The notes: a model not told the origin generated them from the letters alone. DNA of 64,000 nucleotides from Desulfosporosinus sp. Sb-LF (GCF_004766055.1 NZ_SPQR01000004.1:248001-312000), one strand, 5' to 3'. Positions 1 to 9,981 are shown, numbered from the stretch's first letter. A program made the numbers and translations.

Positions 1-2050
1 GGATTTTCCGCTCATCTTCAAGCAAAACAACGGTACGCCGGATGAATTCTATCATTTGGGGCTGCGGAACATCAGGCATGCGTAGACGCTTATCTAACCA
101 ATAGGACAACTGATTTACTGTCCAACCTGTATCCACAAAGTCAAGGTTTAGTTGTTCAGCGGGGGCTACAATAGATTGGCGGACATGCCCATCCAAAATA
201 TCAATCGCAAAAGTCATACCGTCTGGTTGTAAAGAAAATTCTGTCTCGGTTAGTTGGGCAGGACCAATTAGTTTCCAATCCGCGGCATAAAGAAAAATCT
301 CATCGTCTGGTAATTCTAGTTCACCATCAATGAATAGGCACAATTGTGGAATAATAAATTTCTCGCCACGATTGACGGGAGCGATTGCTCGTTGTGTGGC
401 GGATTGATGTAAATGCAGTTTAAGTCTGGTTTCAGCTTGACTTCCTTGGGCGACATGGGAAACAAGTTTTTCCAAAGCAACGGAACTAATAGCACTCACA
501 ACTGTGGCTATCATCTCACCCGTGTCGGATTTTGCCATAACTATGGCTTGTTTATCTGCGTCAGAGAGATCGCCTAAATCTACTTCTTGGAAAAGTGTTA
601 CAACAACCGGATCGGGCTGTCGGAACGGTTCATAAGGTTGATCGTCTGCGAAGTCAAAGCTAGGTTGACGGGGCTCCAAGCTCTCGTCAATTTCTTCTTT
701 TTCAAAACCCATCTTTTCCACAAGACGGTCGTGAAGTTGCGTGACAGCATTGGGCCAAGATATCGATGATACGTAGGCGTAAGCGCGATTCAATACTTCA
801 TTTTTGCGTCGCTTTGCGTAGGGCATCCGTAAAACACGACCTAAAATCTGTTCAACGTCTTTTGCGGAATGGATATTTGCAACGGAGCAAAATACATATG
901 CAAAAGAACAGTCCCAGCCTTCTTTTAATGCCTGCACCGTGATGATGAACTCAATCGGACATTTCGGATCGAATAGATTTATTCCGTCGAGTTCTCGCTG
1001 GTCACCTGTTACTATTGCGATTTTTTCTTCTGGGATATTTTCATTTGTTAACAAGTGATCCTTCAAGACCTGCCAAGTGGTTTCTTGACCCTGGTTTTCG
1101 GCCTGAAACAGAACAATTGGTCGAATATATTGTGTCTCTTTTTGGCATAAAACTTCAAGCCGTTTGCGTTGCAAAATACTGTCCCTAACCGCTTCAGGCC
1201 ATGTTTTATGTTCAGTCAGCACAATAGGGAGTTTAATCATTTCTTCGGCTTTAAGCTCCATCGCAGAAACACTATGCAACACATTGCTATTTGAGGCGGG
1301 AGTCGCCGTGAATTCGACAACACAAGCAGCGTTTACACGTTCAAACACCTCAAAGCCTAGACGGGTTGCGTTGTTGTGCGCTTCGTCCACTAAAACAAGA
1401 GGGCGGTGCATCCGCAGAAAATTTACAAAAGAAAATCGGATTTTCCCTTTGTCTTCACCGTTATTGATTGTGTCAAATCCGGTAAATCCTGCAGGAATTT
1501 TACTGAAAAGCGGTTCAAGATTTTCATTATGCGCATATACTTTACGCGAATCCGTATTAGCTTCTTCGGTTTTGATTGTTTGCATGGTGCCGAGGACAAT
1601 CACAGCTTTACTCGTTAAATCACGTGGACGGATTTGCGTGAAATCTGTTATGTCCAAAACTATAAAATTGCCATTGAACGCTTCTCGTAGAGTTTCGTAA
1701 TTATAATTACCTGGGGTCTTGAGGGTTTCCAGTGTCTGCGAGCGAATAGTGTTACTCGGGACCAACCATAGAACCAACGGAAATTCTCTTTCTAGATAGC
1801 TTTCCGATGCTATCCGAACTGTTTGCGCGGAAAGAAGGGTTTTTCCACCCCCGGTCGGTAAACGAAGGCAGATATAAGGAACACTATCGAGAGAGGCGGG
1901 CAATGAGTTAAACGCGCGAATGTTCACGACTCCAGGCTTTTTATGGGCATCATAAGCGGTTTTCGCGCCGAGAAAACGAGCCTGTTCCAGATAGGTTTTC
2001 AGACTGTCCAAGGCATTAATTTGGTATGTTTTTAGCGATATACTTGTCAT
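1..2050 (-). CDS. res: Type III restriction enzyme Res subunit, helicase/nuclease (3' end beyond window)
   Basis: The frame is open from an ATG at 2050 to the left edge, so only the first ~683 residues are visible. It shows a superfamily 2 Walker A (LPTGGGKT), a DEAH box in LVLVDEAHN, and a VQALKEGWDCS/ILGRVLRMP region typical of the second RecA fold. This is the layout of type III Res subunits, which translocate or switch on DNA and cut it when complexed with the Mod subunit. The start lies 3 bases after the mod stop codon, so the two are translationally coupled. The C-terminal PD-(D/E)XK nuclease expected in this family is off the window and cannot be checked. Confidence 0.93.
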   Translation of the reverse strand, partial: MTSISLKTYQINALDSLKTYLEQARFLGAKTAYDAHKKPGVVNIRAFNSLPASLDSVPYICLRLPTGGGKTLLSAQTVRIASESYLEREFPLVLWLVPSNTIRSQTLETLKTPGNYNYETLREAFNGNFIVLDITDFTQIRPRDLTSKAVIVLGTMQTIKTEEANTDSRKVYAHNENLEPLFSKIPAGFTGFDTINNGEDKGKIRFSFVNFLRMHRPLVLVDEAHNNATRLGFEVFERVNAACVVEFTATPASNSNVLHSVSAMELKAEEMIKLPIVLTEHKTWPEAVRDSILQRKRLEVLCQKETQYIRPIVLFQAENQGQETTWQVLKDHLLTNENIPEEKIAIVTGDQRELDGINLFDPKCPIEFIITVQALKEGWDCSFAYVFCSVANIHSAKDVEQILGRVLRMPYAKRRKNEVLNRAYAYVSSISWPNAVTQLHDRLVEKMGFEKEEIDESLEPRQPSFDFADDQPYEPFRQPDPVVVTLFQEVDLGDLSDADKQAIVMAKSDTGEMIATVVSAISSVALEKLVSHVAQGSQAETRLKLHLHQSATQRAIAPVNRGEKFIIPQLCLFIDGELELPDDEIFLYAADWKLIGPAQLTETEFSLQPDGMTFAIDILDGHVRQSIVAPAEQLNLDFVDTGWTVNQLSYWLDKRLRMPDVPQPQMIEFIRRTVVLLEDERKI

Positions 2051-2053
2051 CGT

Positions 2054-3574
2054 TCAACGCACCTTCACATCATAGGGTGTTTGCTTGAAAATAATATTGA
2101 GGTCTTTAAGGCGGGCTTGCCCGAGGCGACTGGTTTCACCATAAATCACTTTTGGCCCGTCATGGCTGGGAAGATTGGACAGAACTTTCGAAGTCAACAC
2201 ATTGCCTCCGTCTGGGCGCTTGTCCCCCAAAATCCCGTTATAAAGGAGGTAATAGGCCGTTCCGTTATGTGTCCCAAGGTATGGGCTATCCGCTTTTTCA
2301 TGAAGGGCTGAGCGAGTTTCAGAAAACCAGATATGGGCAGCGAGGTTAGCAAATTGAATTTGTGGATTGATCCGTCCCTCGGAATCAAACACCGCTGAGC
2401 CTAGCTGATAGTACCGAAATCCTCCGCCGCCTTTCCAATTCACCAATTCTGATATTCCGCCCTGTTCACCTTCAATCACTTTCTGCAAGCGCGGTACACA
2501 ATGGGTTTTCGCGTGTTCTCCCATTTCAATACCGATGTAACGACGGCCCATTTTATGGGCCACTGCGGCAGTAGTGCCTGAACCGAGGAAACTGTCTAGA
2601 ACGAGGTCATTAGGGTTGGTAGCAATTTGCAAAATACGTTGCATTAGACGCTCTGGTTTAGGGCTATCAAAAGCATTTACCTTACCAAACAAAGCATGAA
2701 TTTCTTTTTTTGATTCATCTGTGTGCCCAACCTCATCAGAAGGCCACCAAGTCCATGGGGTTACGCCGGGAACTTCTGATAAGTATCTTATAAGATTTGG
2801 CTGACTGTCACCATTCTTCCCAAAGTAAATTTTCCCTTCTGCAAGCAAGCGTTGATAAGTAGCTTTTGCCATACCCCAGCATCGACCCTCAGGAGGACGA
2901 TGGGTTTTCCCTGATGGAGTAGTTATTTCATAGAATTGCTCTGGTGTAGCATGACCTTCTTGAGCTGTCATCGGAACAGATCGCCACCTACCTCTAGGAT
3001 CATTGTTAGGATTTCTGTATACTTTTGCTTGTGCCTCAGTCATTGAAACAAGATTTCTGGTTTTTTTAAACTTATCAGGGTTGACAGCATAAACAAAAAT
3101 ATACTCGTGGACATCACCAATAGCTTCACGGTTTTCTCTAGAATATCTTTTTTGCCAGACGTTGCTAGCCAAAAAGTTCTTCCTCCCAAAAATTTCATCC
3201 ATTATTATTTTTAAATAATGAGCTTCGCTGTCATCGATTGAAACCCAAATACTTCCGTCTTCCGTAAGCATTTCACGCAACAGTTCAAGACGTGGATACA
3301 TCAATGAAAGCCATTGGGCATGTTCCAAGTTGTCGTCATAATGCTCAAATGCACTGCGTGTGTTGTATGGCGGATCAATATAAATACACTTAACCTGTCG
3401 AGCATAATAGGGCAATAAGGCTTTGAGTGCGTCTAGGTTGTCGCCCTGTACCAGCATATTCGATGTATCTGCAACGCCAAAGGAATAATCGTCTTGCGGT
3501 TCCAATAACCGATAGGGAATCTGTTCGGCAGCTCTGATATGCTTATCTCTATTAAGCCAGTTTAAAATTGGCAT
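2054..3574 (-). CDS. mod: Type III DNA modification methyltransferase Mod subunit
   Basis: 506-residue adenine methyltransferase. The catalytic motif IV DPPYNT (in KCIYIDPPYNT) precedes the AdoMet-binding motif I FLGSGTT (in VLDSFLGSGTTAA), which is the beta-class order used by type III Mod proteins. The region between them would hold the target-recognition domain. It starts with ATG at 3574 and ends 3 bases before res. It should methylate one strand of an asymmetric site and give the Res partner its specificity. It is somewhat shorter than many Mod proteins (about 600 residues) but both motifs and the C-terminal part are present, so it looks intact. Confidence 0.93.
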   Translation of the reverse strand: MPILNWLNRDKHIRAAEQIPYRLLEPQDDYSFGVADTSNMLVQGDNLDALKALLPYYARQVKCIYIDPPYNTRSAFEHYDDNLEHAQWLSLMYPRLELLREMLTEDGSIWVSIDDSEAHYLKIIMDEIFGRKNFLASNVWQKRYSRENREAIGDVHEYIFVYAVNPDKFKKTRNLVSMTEAQAKVYRNPNNDPRGRWRSVPMTAQEGHATPEQFYEITTPSGKTHRPPEGRCWGMAKATYQRLLAEGKIYFGKNGDSQPNLIRYLSEVPGVTPWTWWPSDEVGHTDESKKEIHALFGKVNAFDSPKPERLMQRILQIATNPNDLVLDSFLGSGTTAAVAHKMGRRYIGIEMGEHAKTHCVPRLQKVIEGEQGGISELVNWKGGGGFRYYQLGSAVFDSEGRINPQIQFANLAAHIWFSETRSALHEKADSPYLGTHNGTAYYLLYNGILGDKRPDGGNVLTSKVLSNLPSHDGPKVIYGETSRLGQARLKDLNIIFKQTPYDVKVR

Positions 3575-3769
3575 GAAGCATTCCCTCGTTTTCTATGGTT
3601 TTCTATACCCATTTGTATCTCATTTTACTAACATTTTAGCACAAGACGTGGACATCCACTTGAAATTATTTCTTTCTATTAAAATTGTCCTCCCCCTGAC
3701 AAGCCACTCCCCAACGTACCAGATATTCGTTTTTGAATAGCGGTGTGCGCTTGTGCAGTGGTGGGATAG

Positions 3770-5776
3770 TTAATTTCCAATTATCTCTTTTGCATTCTTT
3801 AGCCCAAAGCTTTCAATAAGTCTTCTTTCATTTTCTGTAAGTGTCGGTACTGCCCATACTAAGAGATATTTGGCTCTCGTACTTGCAACATAACCAACAC
3901 GTTTTTCTTCGCCAACTCCATTTAGCCAATGTGATTCCCAATGGCCCGCTTCACTTTTTTTAGATTTGCTTGATACTACCATAGTACTGTCGTAGGTACA
4001 GCCTTTGCTACCATGTACAGTTGTAACCTGGATTTTAAAATTATTTATATTAGTTAGGACATCTTCAATTATATCTTTGGAGTTTTGTGCGTTATACCAT
4101 CGACCTGAAAAAGTACTATCAAAATCTCGCTCCATTTTACTATCAAATATTTTTAATTCCGAATATCTTTGTTTGATAATGTTTGGCAAGGTACTTCTTG
4201 CTGTCTTATGCCAATTTCCATAGTTCTGATTAAAGTCAAGAAGTTTGCTATTGTAACAACAATCATTTAATACATTTTTTAAAAATATTCTCCACATAAA
4301 AACAGAATTAACATCTTTAGGGCAATAATAACTAACCTTATTCTTGCTTCCGCCTAACCACTTAGAGATTTGTTGACCTGCATATTCAAGTGCTTTTAGT
4401 CTCTGGTATGCATTGCCTTTATCCCATAGTTGTAAAGCGGAAATCATTAAATCTATATCATTTTTATTATGGATGCAAAGTAGCTCATCCTTCATTTTGT
4501 TTTGCTTCGCAATAATACATGACCTTTCCTGATCAATTTTCAGTTCACTCATAATTTTTATGTATTTCTCAATGACATCGAAATTACCATTGTACTCTAA
4601 ATAAAGTAAAGTGTTATCCTCACATTTATCTTCAGCATGAGCAGTTATACTGTCTACGGTGCTAATTAATTTTCTCGAAAAATCAACTATTTTTTGGCAA
4701 CTTCTAAAATTGTCGCGCAATATCATTTGAGTGAATGATGATACAAATTCAAGCGTATCATCTGGGTCCACTCTTTTAAATTCATAGACGCTTTGATTCA
4801 GATCGCCTATGAAATGAAGAGTTGTCCCGTGTTCATTAATCTTCTTAAGAATCTGTATTTCTATCCAAGACAAGTCTTGACATTCATCTACGATAATAAG
4901 TGGAAATTTTCTTGATAGCAGTTTTGTTATCTTAGTATTTTTTTCTAAAACGTTTAGTGCAAGTAAGTTGATATCTTCAAAGTTAGCAAAGCCATCTTTC
5001 CAAAAATGAGTTTTGCATTCTTTAAACTTTTTGTTTACATAGTCAAATTTATAATAACTTGGATTAGCGTATTTTTCTCTATTTTCTTTAATATGCTTTT
5101 GCATTTGTTGACTTTTATAGTAATCTTTTAAAGTGAAAGTAATATCCCCAATAACAAAATTAAATTGTTTGTTTTTTTTATCGTAGCTTATTTGATGTGC
5201 GTGCAAATCCAGTCTTTTATCATCTTTAGTTATAAAAGGTATCTCGCACTTATAACTATTTAACCAGTGATTTCCGAATGTCTTCGTTCTATTTTGTATG
5301 ATAGAAAACGACATGTCATCGTTTTTACCTTTGTAATTGGTGTATTTAGAAATATAAGGTTGTGCTATGTATTGATGAATAAAACTACTCAATGTTCCCA
5401 CTAAATGCGGATATGTAGTAGACCTTATATTGAATTGACTTATTCTATCTTTGATAACTTCCGTAGCGTCATTGGTAAAAGTCAGAATTGCGATTCCGCC
5501 AGCTTCAAACTTACTCCATTTTTTAATTTCATAAGCAGCTTTCATTCCGACGACTTCAGTTTTGCCACTTCCTGCACATGCTCTTAGAAAAATGTCCTCA
5601 TCTATTGAAGATAATATATACTCCAATTGTTCTTCTGTTTTTTCGGAAACTCTACAATGCTTATATCCCTTGCAGATATCTCTTGCCCCTTTTTGAAAAC
5701 ATTCTTTGCAAGACAAATTACTATTTTTATCACATAAAGTCATAGCAATTGAATTATGCATTTCTTCTTTAGTCAT
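3770..5776 (-). CDS. gajB: UvrD-like superfamily 1 helicase, GajB-like component of a Gabija system
   Basis: SF1 helicase with Walker A ACAGSGKTEV (about residues 71-80 counted from the upstream GTG), Walker B IIVDECQD (~299-306), motif III GDLNQSVYEFKR (~329-340), motif V TTVHGSKG and motif VI VASTRAK. An ATG at 5776 overlaps the stop of the upstream OLD-family gene by 8 bases and has GGTGG ahead of it; a GTG at 5791 is possible. The OLD nuclease + UvrD helicase pair is the layout of Gabija. It is clearly longer than the described GajB (about 490 residues). An N-terminal cluster of five cysteines (C20, C28, C31, C40, C46 in the GTG-started numbering) could bind zinc or an Fe-S cluster; this is inference. 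Confidence 0.85.
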   Translation of the reverse strand: MTKEEMHNSIAMTLCDKNSNLSCKECFQKGARDICKGYKHCRVSEKTEEQLEYILSSIDEDIFLRACAGSGKTEVVGMKAAYEIKKWSKFEAGGIAILTFTNDATEVIKDRISQFNIRSTTYPHLVGTLSSFIHQYIAQPYISKYTNYKGKNDDMSFSIIQNRTKTFGNHWLNSYKCEIPFITKDDKRLDLHAHQISYDKKNKQFNFVIGDITFTLKDYYKSQQMQKHIKENREKYANPSYYKFDYVNKKFKECKTHFWKDGFANFEDINLLALNVLEKNTKITKLLSRKFPLIIVDECQDLSWIEIQILKKINEHGTTLHFIGDLNQSVYEFKRVDPDDTLEFVSSFTQMILRDNFRSCQKIVDFSRKLISTVDSITAHAEDKCEDNTLLYLEYNGNFDVIEKYIKIMSELKIDQERSCIIAKQNKMKDELLCIHNKNDIDLMISALQLWDKGNAYQRLKALEYAGQQISKWLGGSKNKVSYYCPKDVNSVFMWRIFLKNVLNDCCYNSKLLDFNQNYGNWHKTARSTLPNIIKQRYSELKIFDSKMERDFDSTFSGRWYNAQNSKDIIEDVLTNINNFKIQVTTVHGSKGCTYDSTMVVSSKSKKSEAGHWESHWLNGVGEEKRVGYVASTRAKYLLVWAVPTLTENERRLIESFGLKNAKEIIGN

Positions 5777-7706
5777 TAATTTCACCACCACAAGACCATA
5801 TGATTGCGTCCTCTATGTACTTAGGAACATTAAATATAGTTTCTACATTTCGTATTTTTTCCTCTTTTAACATTTCCGAATCATATATTTCCTCTAACTT
5901 ATTGGCTAATTCTTGGGCATATGTACCTTTTCCAACTTCTTTACTTTCAATATGCTGTAGAATAAATTTAGAATCATCTCTCAATTGCTCATTAGAAATA
6001 TATTTATTGTCTTTATTTTCAATTTCTTGGCAAGTTATTTTTACCGATCCATCTTTACTCCAAAGTGTTCTAATTACTTCACACATAATTTTTGTGTTTT
6101 TTTTCATTGCCAAATCATATTCAAAAGTTTTAAACGGAGAAGAAAATAATCGTGCAAATTCACTTGAATTTATACTATCTTTTAATTCTAATGCACTGTT
6201 ATTTCCTTCAACTTCATCTTCTGTTATCGGATAGTACTCTTCTAATACTATTTTCTTATTATCATCCTTATCTGTTACTTCTAATTTTCTTTTCTCTGGA
6301 TCTTTATCCGTAATTCCACTGCACCTGTAAGGTAATCTAATTCCAAGACCCATGTCTATACTGCAAAAAAGTTTATAAAAATGTTTAAAATTAATGCCGT
6401 TTATGTTTATTACAGAGACACCAGCTTCTTCAAGCGTTGAAGGCAATGTTTTTTTATGTGATTTATTGTATTTTAGAAGAACAATTTTAGCTAATTCAGG
6501 TATTAGCATACACTCGCTTATACCTTCGACTAGTATGACGCCTTTTGAAAATAGTAATGTAGATTTTGTTACATCCAGCCACCTATCAATATAATTTTTG
6601 CTGTCTCCTAAATTCAACTTTGATAATTGATTTGCCATAATAGTTTCATTCTTTTGACTAGTGATGTGGATAAGATTATCAATGCTAATAGATGAAGCTA
6701 ATACAGGAGAATGTGTTGTTATAATAATCTGGATATCTGTTCTTTCTTTGGTGAGTTGTTCTAGATACTTTATTAATTTTACTTGTAACTGCGGATGAAG
6801 GTGAGCCTCCGGTTCTTCTATCAGTAGAATCGTAAACAGATTTTTTTCTCTTCCTACCGCTTCTATTTCAGCAAATACAGTTGCTATATAAAGAAGATTA
6901 TTGTAACCCAAACTGTTTATTGCTATGTCTCTAAATTTACTTATATCATGTTCGCCGATATTCGGGAAAAACACCATTTTTATACTCTGAAGAATAGACA
7001 TAAAAGATGTTTCGGAAAACTGTAAGTTTATACTTTGCCCGAACACAGTTCCCATAGAGTCTTTTATTCCAATATTAATATCATTTTTGGCTTTTTCAAT
7101 TTCACTAAATTCTTTATCCTTATTTCCTACGATAGATTGATTAAAATCTCGGACTACCTTTACTAAATTATCTTTCTCCGTATCACTTTTATATTGATGT
7201 TTTAGAAGTGTTGCCAATCTAGAATTTCTTCCATTTGTGAGTTTTTCCTCAGCATCACGAAGAGGAGGCAAGTAAATACAGTCTATACAATCAAATGTTT
7301 CTTCTTCAAAAGCACTTGCTTTTGAAGTTCCACCCCATATACTCTTTTTATAATAGCCTTTTTGATTAGGATTTTTATCTACTTCTAAATTCAGTTTTGC
7401 CTTATAATCAGGGTCACACCATGTTAAAAATGTAACTTCTTCATCAGGTGATAGTTCTTCCCATTCTAAACCAATCCTAATTTTTCCGGACATTGAATTA
7501 TTATAAAAAGAATGATAAAAATCAACTTCACTTATGTTCATATATGAAAACTCATTTTCTCTCAGAATCATTCTTAAAGCATTGATAATCGTAGTTTTCC
7601 CAGAGGCATTTTCGCCAACAAGAATATTCAACCCCTTGTTTAGGTTGATTACGCTTCTATTCTTACAATTTTTGTATCCTTCAATATATATTATTGAAAT
7701 ATACAT
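5769..7706 (-). CDS. gajA: OLD-family ATP-dependent endonuclease, GajA-like component of a Gabija system
   Basis: N-terminal ABC-type ATPase: Walker A GENASGKTT, a signature-like segment near NSLGYNNLLYIA, Walker B LLIEEPEAHLHP and the H-loop TTHSPV. The C-terminal TOPRIM domain has the catalytic Glu in LVEGISE and an acidic TDKD. This is the GajA architecture, a DNA-nicking nuclease held inactive by nucleotides. The likely start is ATG 7706 with AAGGTGG just ahead; a GTG at 7715 is in frame. It overlaps the helicase gene downstream, indicating co-translation. At about 645 residues it is longer than the B. cereus prototype (578). Base composition is AT-richer than the housekeeping genes of the window, consistent with transfer. 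Confidence 0.87.
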   Translation of the reverse strand: MYISIIYIEGYKNCKNRSVINLNKGLNILVGENASGKTTIINALRMILRENEFSYMNISEVDFYHSFYNNSMSGKIRIGLEWEELSPDEEVTFLTWCDPDYKAKLNLEVDKNPNQKGYYKKSIWGGTSKASAFEEETFDCIDCIYLPPLRDAEEKLTNGRNSRLATLLKHQYKSDTEKDNLVKVVRDFNQSIVGNKDKEFSEIEKAKNDINIGIKDSMGTVFGQSINLQFSETSFMSILQSIKMVFFPNIGEHDISKFRDIAINSLGYNNLLYIATVFAEIEAVGREKNLFTILLIEEPEAHLHPQLQVKLIKYLEQLTKERTDIQIIITTHSPVLASSISIDNLIHITSQKNETIMANQLSKLNLGDSKNYIDRWLDVTKSTLLFSKGVILVEGISECMLIPELAKIVLLKYNKSHKKTLPSTLEEAGVSVININGINFKHFYKLFCSIDMGLGIRLPYRCSGITDKDPEKRKLEVTDKDDNKKIVLEEYYPITEDEVEGNNSALELKDSINSSEFARLFSSPFKTFEYDLAMKKNTKIMCEVIRTLWSKDGSVKITCQEIENKDNKYISNEQLRDDSKFILQHIESKEVGKGTYAQELANKLEEIYDSEMLKEEKIRNVETIFNVPKYIEDAIIWSCGGEIND

Positions 7707-8231
7707 AATCTCCACCTTATAACCTTACATTATTTTAATTAAGCTTGCGATAGCAATGTTACATACCACACATGATTTGCCATCAGTTTGCTTTATCCAG
7801 CCTATACTAGGATACTAAATAAACTTTCATTCTTGAGACCATTCTTAAGTCAACCAAATCGTTTAACTCTAACATTTCTACATTTTCCTCTCATATCCTC
7901 CCACGATAGCAAAATTAATCCAAGAAAAAGCAAAAAACCGGACCGTTCAAATAAGATGATCCGGCCCAATATATATTCCCGCACACACCACGACGCGATA
8001 AAAATAACATTCAGCCCTACAACCCTCTCATACCAAGGCTTTCAGAAATCACAGCTATAGCACCATTAAGCACTCCACATGACCCGCCTCCGAGACATAA
8101 CATACAATGTGCAACTGGAAGTGCTCTTTCATCGGTCAGGGCAGGATTCTATTACCCAACATATTTTAAAACGCCCCAGTTTCCCAAGACAGATTTATTA
8201 GATTACAAGTTAAGTTCCCTTAATCTAACGT
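7707..8231. other. Intergenic region between the gajA-like gene and the zinc-ribbon gene
   Basis: About 520 bases with no convincing coding frame. It holds a minus-strand terminator-like hairpin (7938-7964) and should contain the promoter of the Gabija-like operon. The stretch around 7890-7965 resembles 11480-11551, another terminator region in this window. Confidence 0.5.
7931..7964 (-). terminator. Rho-independent terminator-like hairpin after the zinc-ribbon gene
   Basis: Read on the minus strand, a 7-bp stem (7958-7964 with 7938-7944, one G-T pair) is followed directly by six T residues. It would end transcripts coming from the small gene at 8232. Confidence 0.6.
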
Positions 8232-8429
8232 TCATGGTTGTCCCCCTTGACAGTTGGAGCACTTTCGCTGCCAAATATCTGTTCCGTTGGCTTTAAACTT
8301 GAAGTTACAATTTTGACATTCTATGGTGTAAAACCATTGCCCATGATCTATACCCTGTTCTTCTGTTCGCCCAAAGTTCATTTGTTTATTTTTGTTAATA
8401 TAGCCCGGATTAGTAGTTTCTTTATTCAT
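8232..8429 (-). CDS. Small zinc-ribbon protein of unknown function
   Basis: About 65 residues starting at ATG 8429; an in-frame TTG at 8450 would add seven. Two CxxC pairs (CQNC and CSNC) about 25 residues apart form a zinc ribbon, and the end runs IWQRKCSNCQGG. From memory of the family, small proteins with an NPGYINKN-like N terminus and this ribbon are widespread in bacteria and uncharacterised. Here it sits alone between the Gabija-like pair and the SIR2 module, with its own terminator, so it may be a stand-alone defence-island gene or a regulator. No function is assigned. Confidence 0.75.
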   Translation of the reverse strand: MNKETTNPGYINKNKQMNFGRTEEQGIDHGQWFYTIECQNCNFKFKANGTDIWQRKCSNCQGGQP

Positions 8430-8754
8430 GTTGTATCCGCCTGTCTCCAATTCCTTTTTCCTAGGCTAGTTATTTAGATGATAAGAATAGAAGGTGGACG
8501 GATTCAGTTCAGTTTGATACAATATGTTTCATTGTCCATGTTTGGATGCAATGCTTCATCATTAGAATTAAGCACGTGACTCGTAGGACGGCCACCCCGG
8601 CGTTCTTGCAATAATGAGCTACTATTCAGTCCCATCGACCGTCTTGCACTTCAGTCTCCGGTTCCGGGCAAAGAACCACGATAATTGGTGACTGCTTCCA
8701 ACCTTGATTTCTGAGATCTCCGTAATACTCTGTCTAACTCAAGTTATTGAGCAA
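8430..8754. other. Intergenic region with possible coding remnants
   Basis: About 325 bases downstream of the SIR2 gene. On the minus strand a frame of roughly 35 codons ends in DGRWD plus stop near 8629, and a second frame (ATG 8635 to TGA 8504, 43 codons) overlaps it. Neither has a clear ribosome binding site. They look like gene remnants, but I cannot identify them. Confidence 0.35.
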
Positions 8755-9981
8755 TTATTTCATCAAGTAATATAACATCCCTCTAATTGACTGGGTTAAA
8801 GATTTTGATTCCAATTTGTTATTAACAGTTCGCACATTGATACCGATTATTTTTAGATTTAATTTAGCATATGCTTGAATATCATATGACTCAGGATTTG
8901 CAACAACTATATAATGTTCTCCGCCAAGAAATTTTAATAAGTGACCATACATTTCTCTAAAATAGTCGTCGTTAAACGAAAAACCAATAAAAAGCAATTT
9001 GTAGGTTCCCATCAATGCTGCAAATCTATGTGTAAAACTATCATCATTATATAAAGCATCATAATCCTCTTGCGTTAATATCATCTTACCAGGCCGATCC
9101 CAGATGCCGTGGATATGAACAACACGATGCTCATCTTCATTGTAGAGCTTTTGGAAGTTTTCAATATCATTTAGACATAGAGGGGTACCGTTTAAATATT
9201 TACTTAGAGAAGTGTCATAATTAGTAGTTAGGTAAAATCTGGGATTAAACAGTTTTAGCTCCTCGTAGTTATGTAAATTTGAGTCAACCCCTGTATTAAG
9301 TAATCGCTTTAGTCTAAGACTAACCTCTTCTTTGATCTGTGAGTCTGTAGCTAATGATGCAGAGTAAGATTTTAGATACTTTACTGCCTCAAAATATTTT
9401 CCCTCCGCCACAAAATCCAAAAAACGCTTTTCATTATTCCTATTTATATCCTTTGCTAAGCCCTCGAAAAGACCGCGCCATGTTGGAAGCCCGAATGGAA
9501 TTGCTATACCAGCCCCCAAAAAAGGGATAATCCGATTCCTCGACTCTTTTAGTGAGCTAAAGTTATTAAGGAAATCCCTATGAACATAGGTAAACAACTC
9601 TTCTTCTTCTAGCTTTCTGAGTTCATCAGTAAACTCTGTCGTTAACTCGAAGATTTCTTCTATTTCATGACTTCCATCATTAATACCCGTAAAAATAGTT
9701 TTCCCGCAGGCTTCGCATAGTTCGTTTATGCTTTCAACCAACCCGGATGTTTCGTGAGCCAAACAGTCATAATGTATCTGGCCTATTACCATCTTGTGTT
9801 CTTGGGTAGCCTTAAGAAAAGTGCTTACTTCTTTTTGGTTTAAATCGTAGCTCATTAATAAACGTCTTGTGAAAAGATCATTCCTTGAAACCTCTTCTAT
9901 TTTAAATAAAAGGCTGAGTGCATCAGCTTCGGAAAGCGATAACTCAATAGCCACGGTATCTATTAATGGTTTCAATAACAT
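8755..9981 (-). CDS. SIR2-domain protein with N-terminal zinc ribbon, putative NAD-depleting defence effector
   Basis: 408 residues. The C-terminal ~260 residues are a SIR2-like domain with the nucleotide-binding FLGAGIAIPFGLPTW (~154-168), TTNYD (252-256) and the catalytic HIHG (His291); all key residues are present, so NAD+ hydrolysis is plausible. The N-terminal ~150 residues are helical and carry a CxxH (C73, H76) and CxxC (C89, C92), a likely zinc ribbon of the sort used as an adaptor in defence effectors. The gene overlaps the upstream 440-residue gene by 38 bases, so the two form one operon. In known SIR2 systems (Thoeris, DSR, SIR2-HerA, SPARTA) this domain destroys NAD+ on phage sensing. 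The partner here matches none of the partners I know. Confidence 0.85.
   Translation of the reverse strand: MLLKPLIDTVAIELSLSEADALSLLFKIEEVSRNDLFTRRLLMSYDLNQKEVSTFLKATQEHKMVIGQIHYDCLAHETSGLVESINELCEACGKTIFTGINDGSHEIEEIFELTTEFTDELRKLEEEELFTYVHRDFLNNFSSLKESRNRIIPFLGAGIAIPFGLPTWRGLFEGLAKDINRNNEKRFLDFVAEGKYFEAVKYLKSYSASLATDSQIKEEVSLRLKRLLNTGVDSNLHNYEELKLFNPRFYLTTNYDTSLSKYLNGTPLCLNDIENFQKLYNEDEHRVVHIHGIWDRPGKMILTQEDYDALYNDDSFTHRFAALMGTYKLLFIGFSFNDDYFREMYGHLLKFLGGEHYIVVANPESYDIQAYAKLNLKIIGINVRTVNNKLESKSLTQSIRGMLYYLMK

Noticed and set aside
1164-1700. Plus-strand open frame of 178 codons
   Set aside because: Fully antisense to the res gene, with Ser/Thr/Leu composition typical of the shadow of a coding strand and no ribosome site.
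5800-6234. Plus-strand open frame of 144 codons
   Set aside because: Antisense to the gajA-like gene, whose motifs are convincing; low-complexity Ser/Ile/Phe composition.
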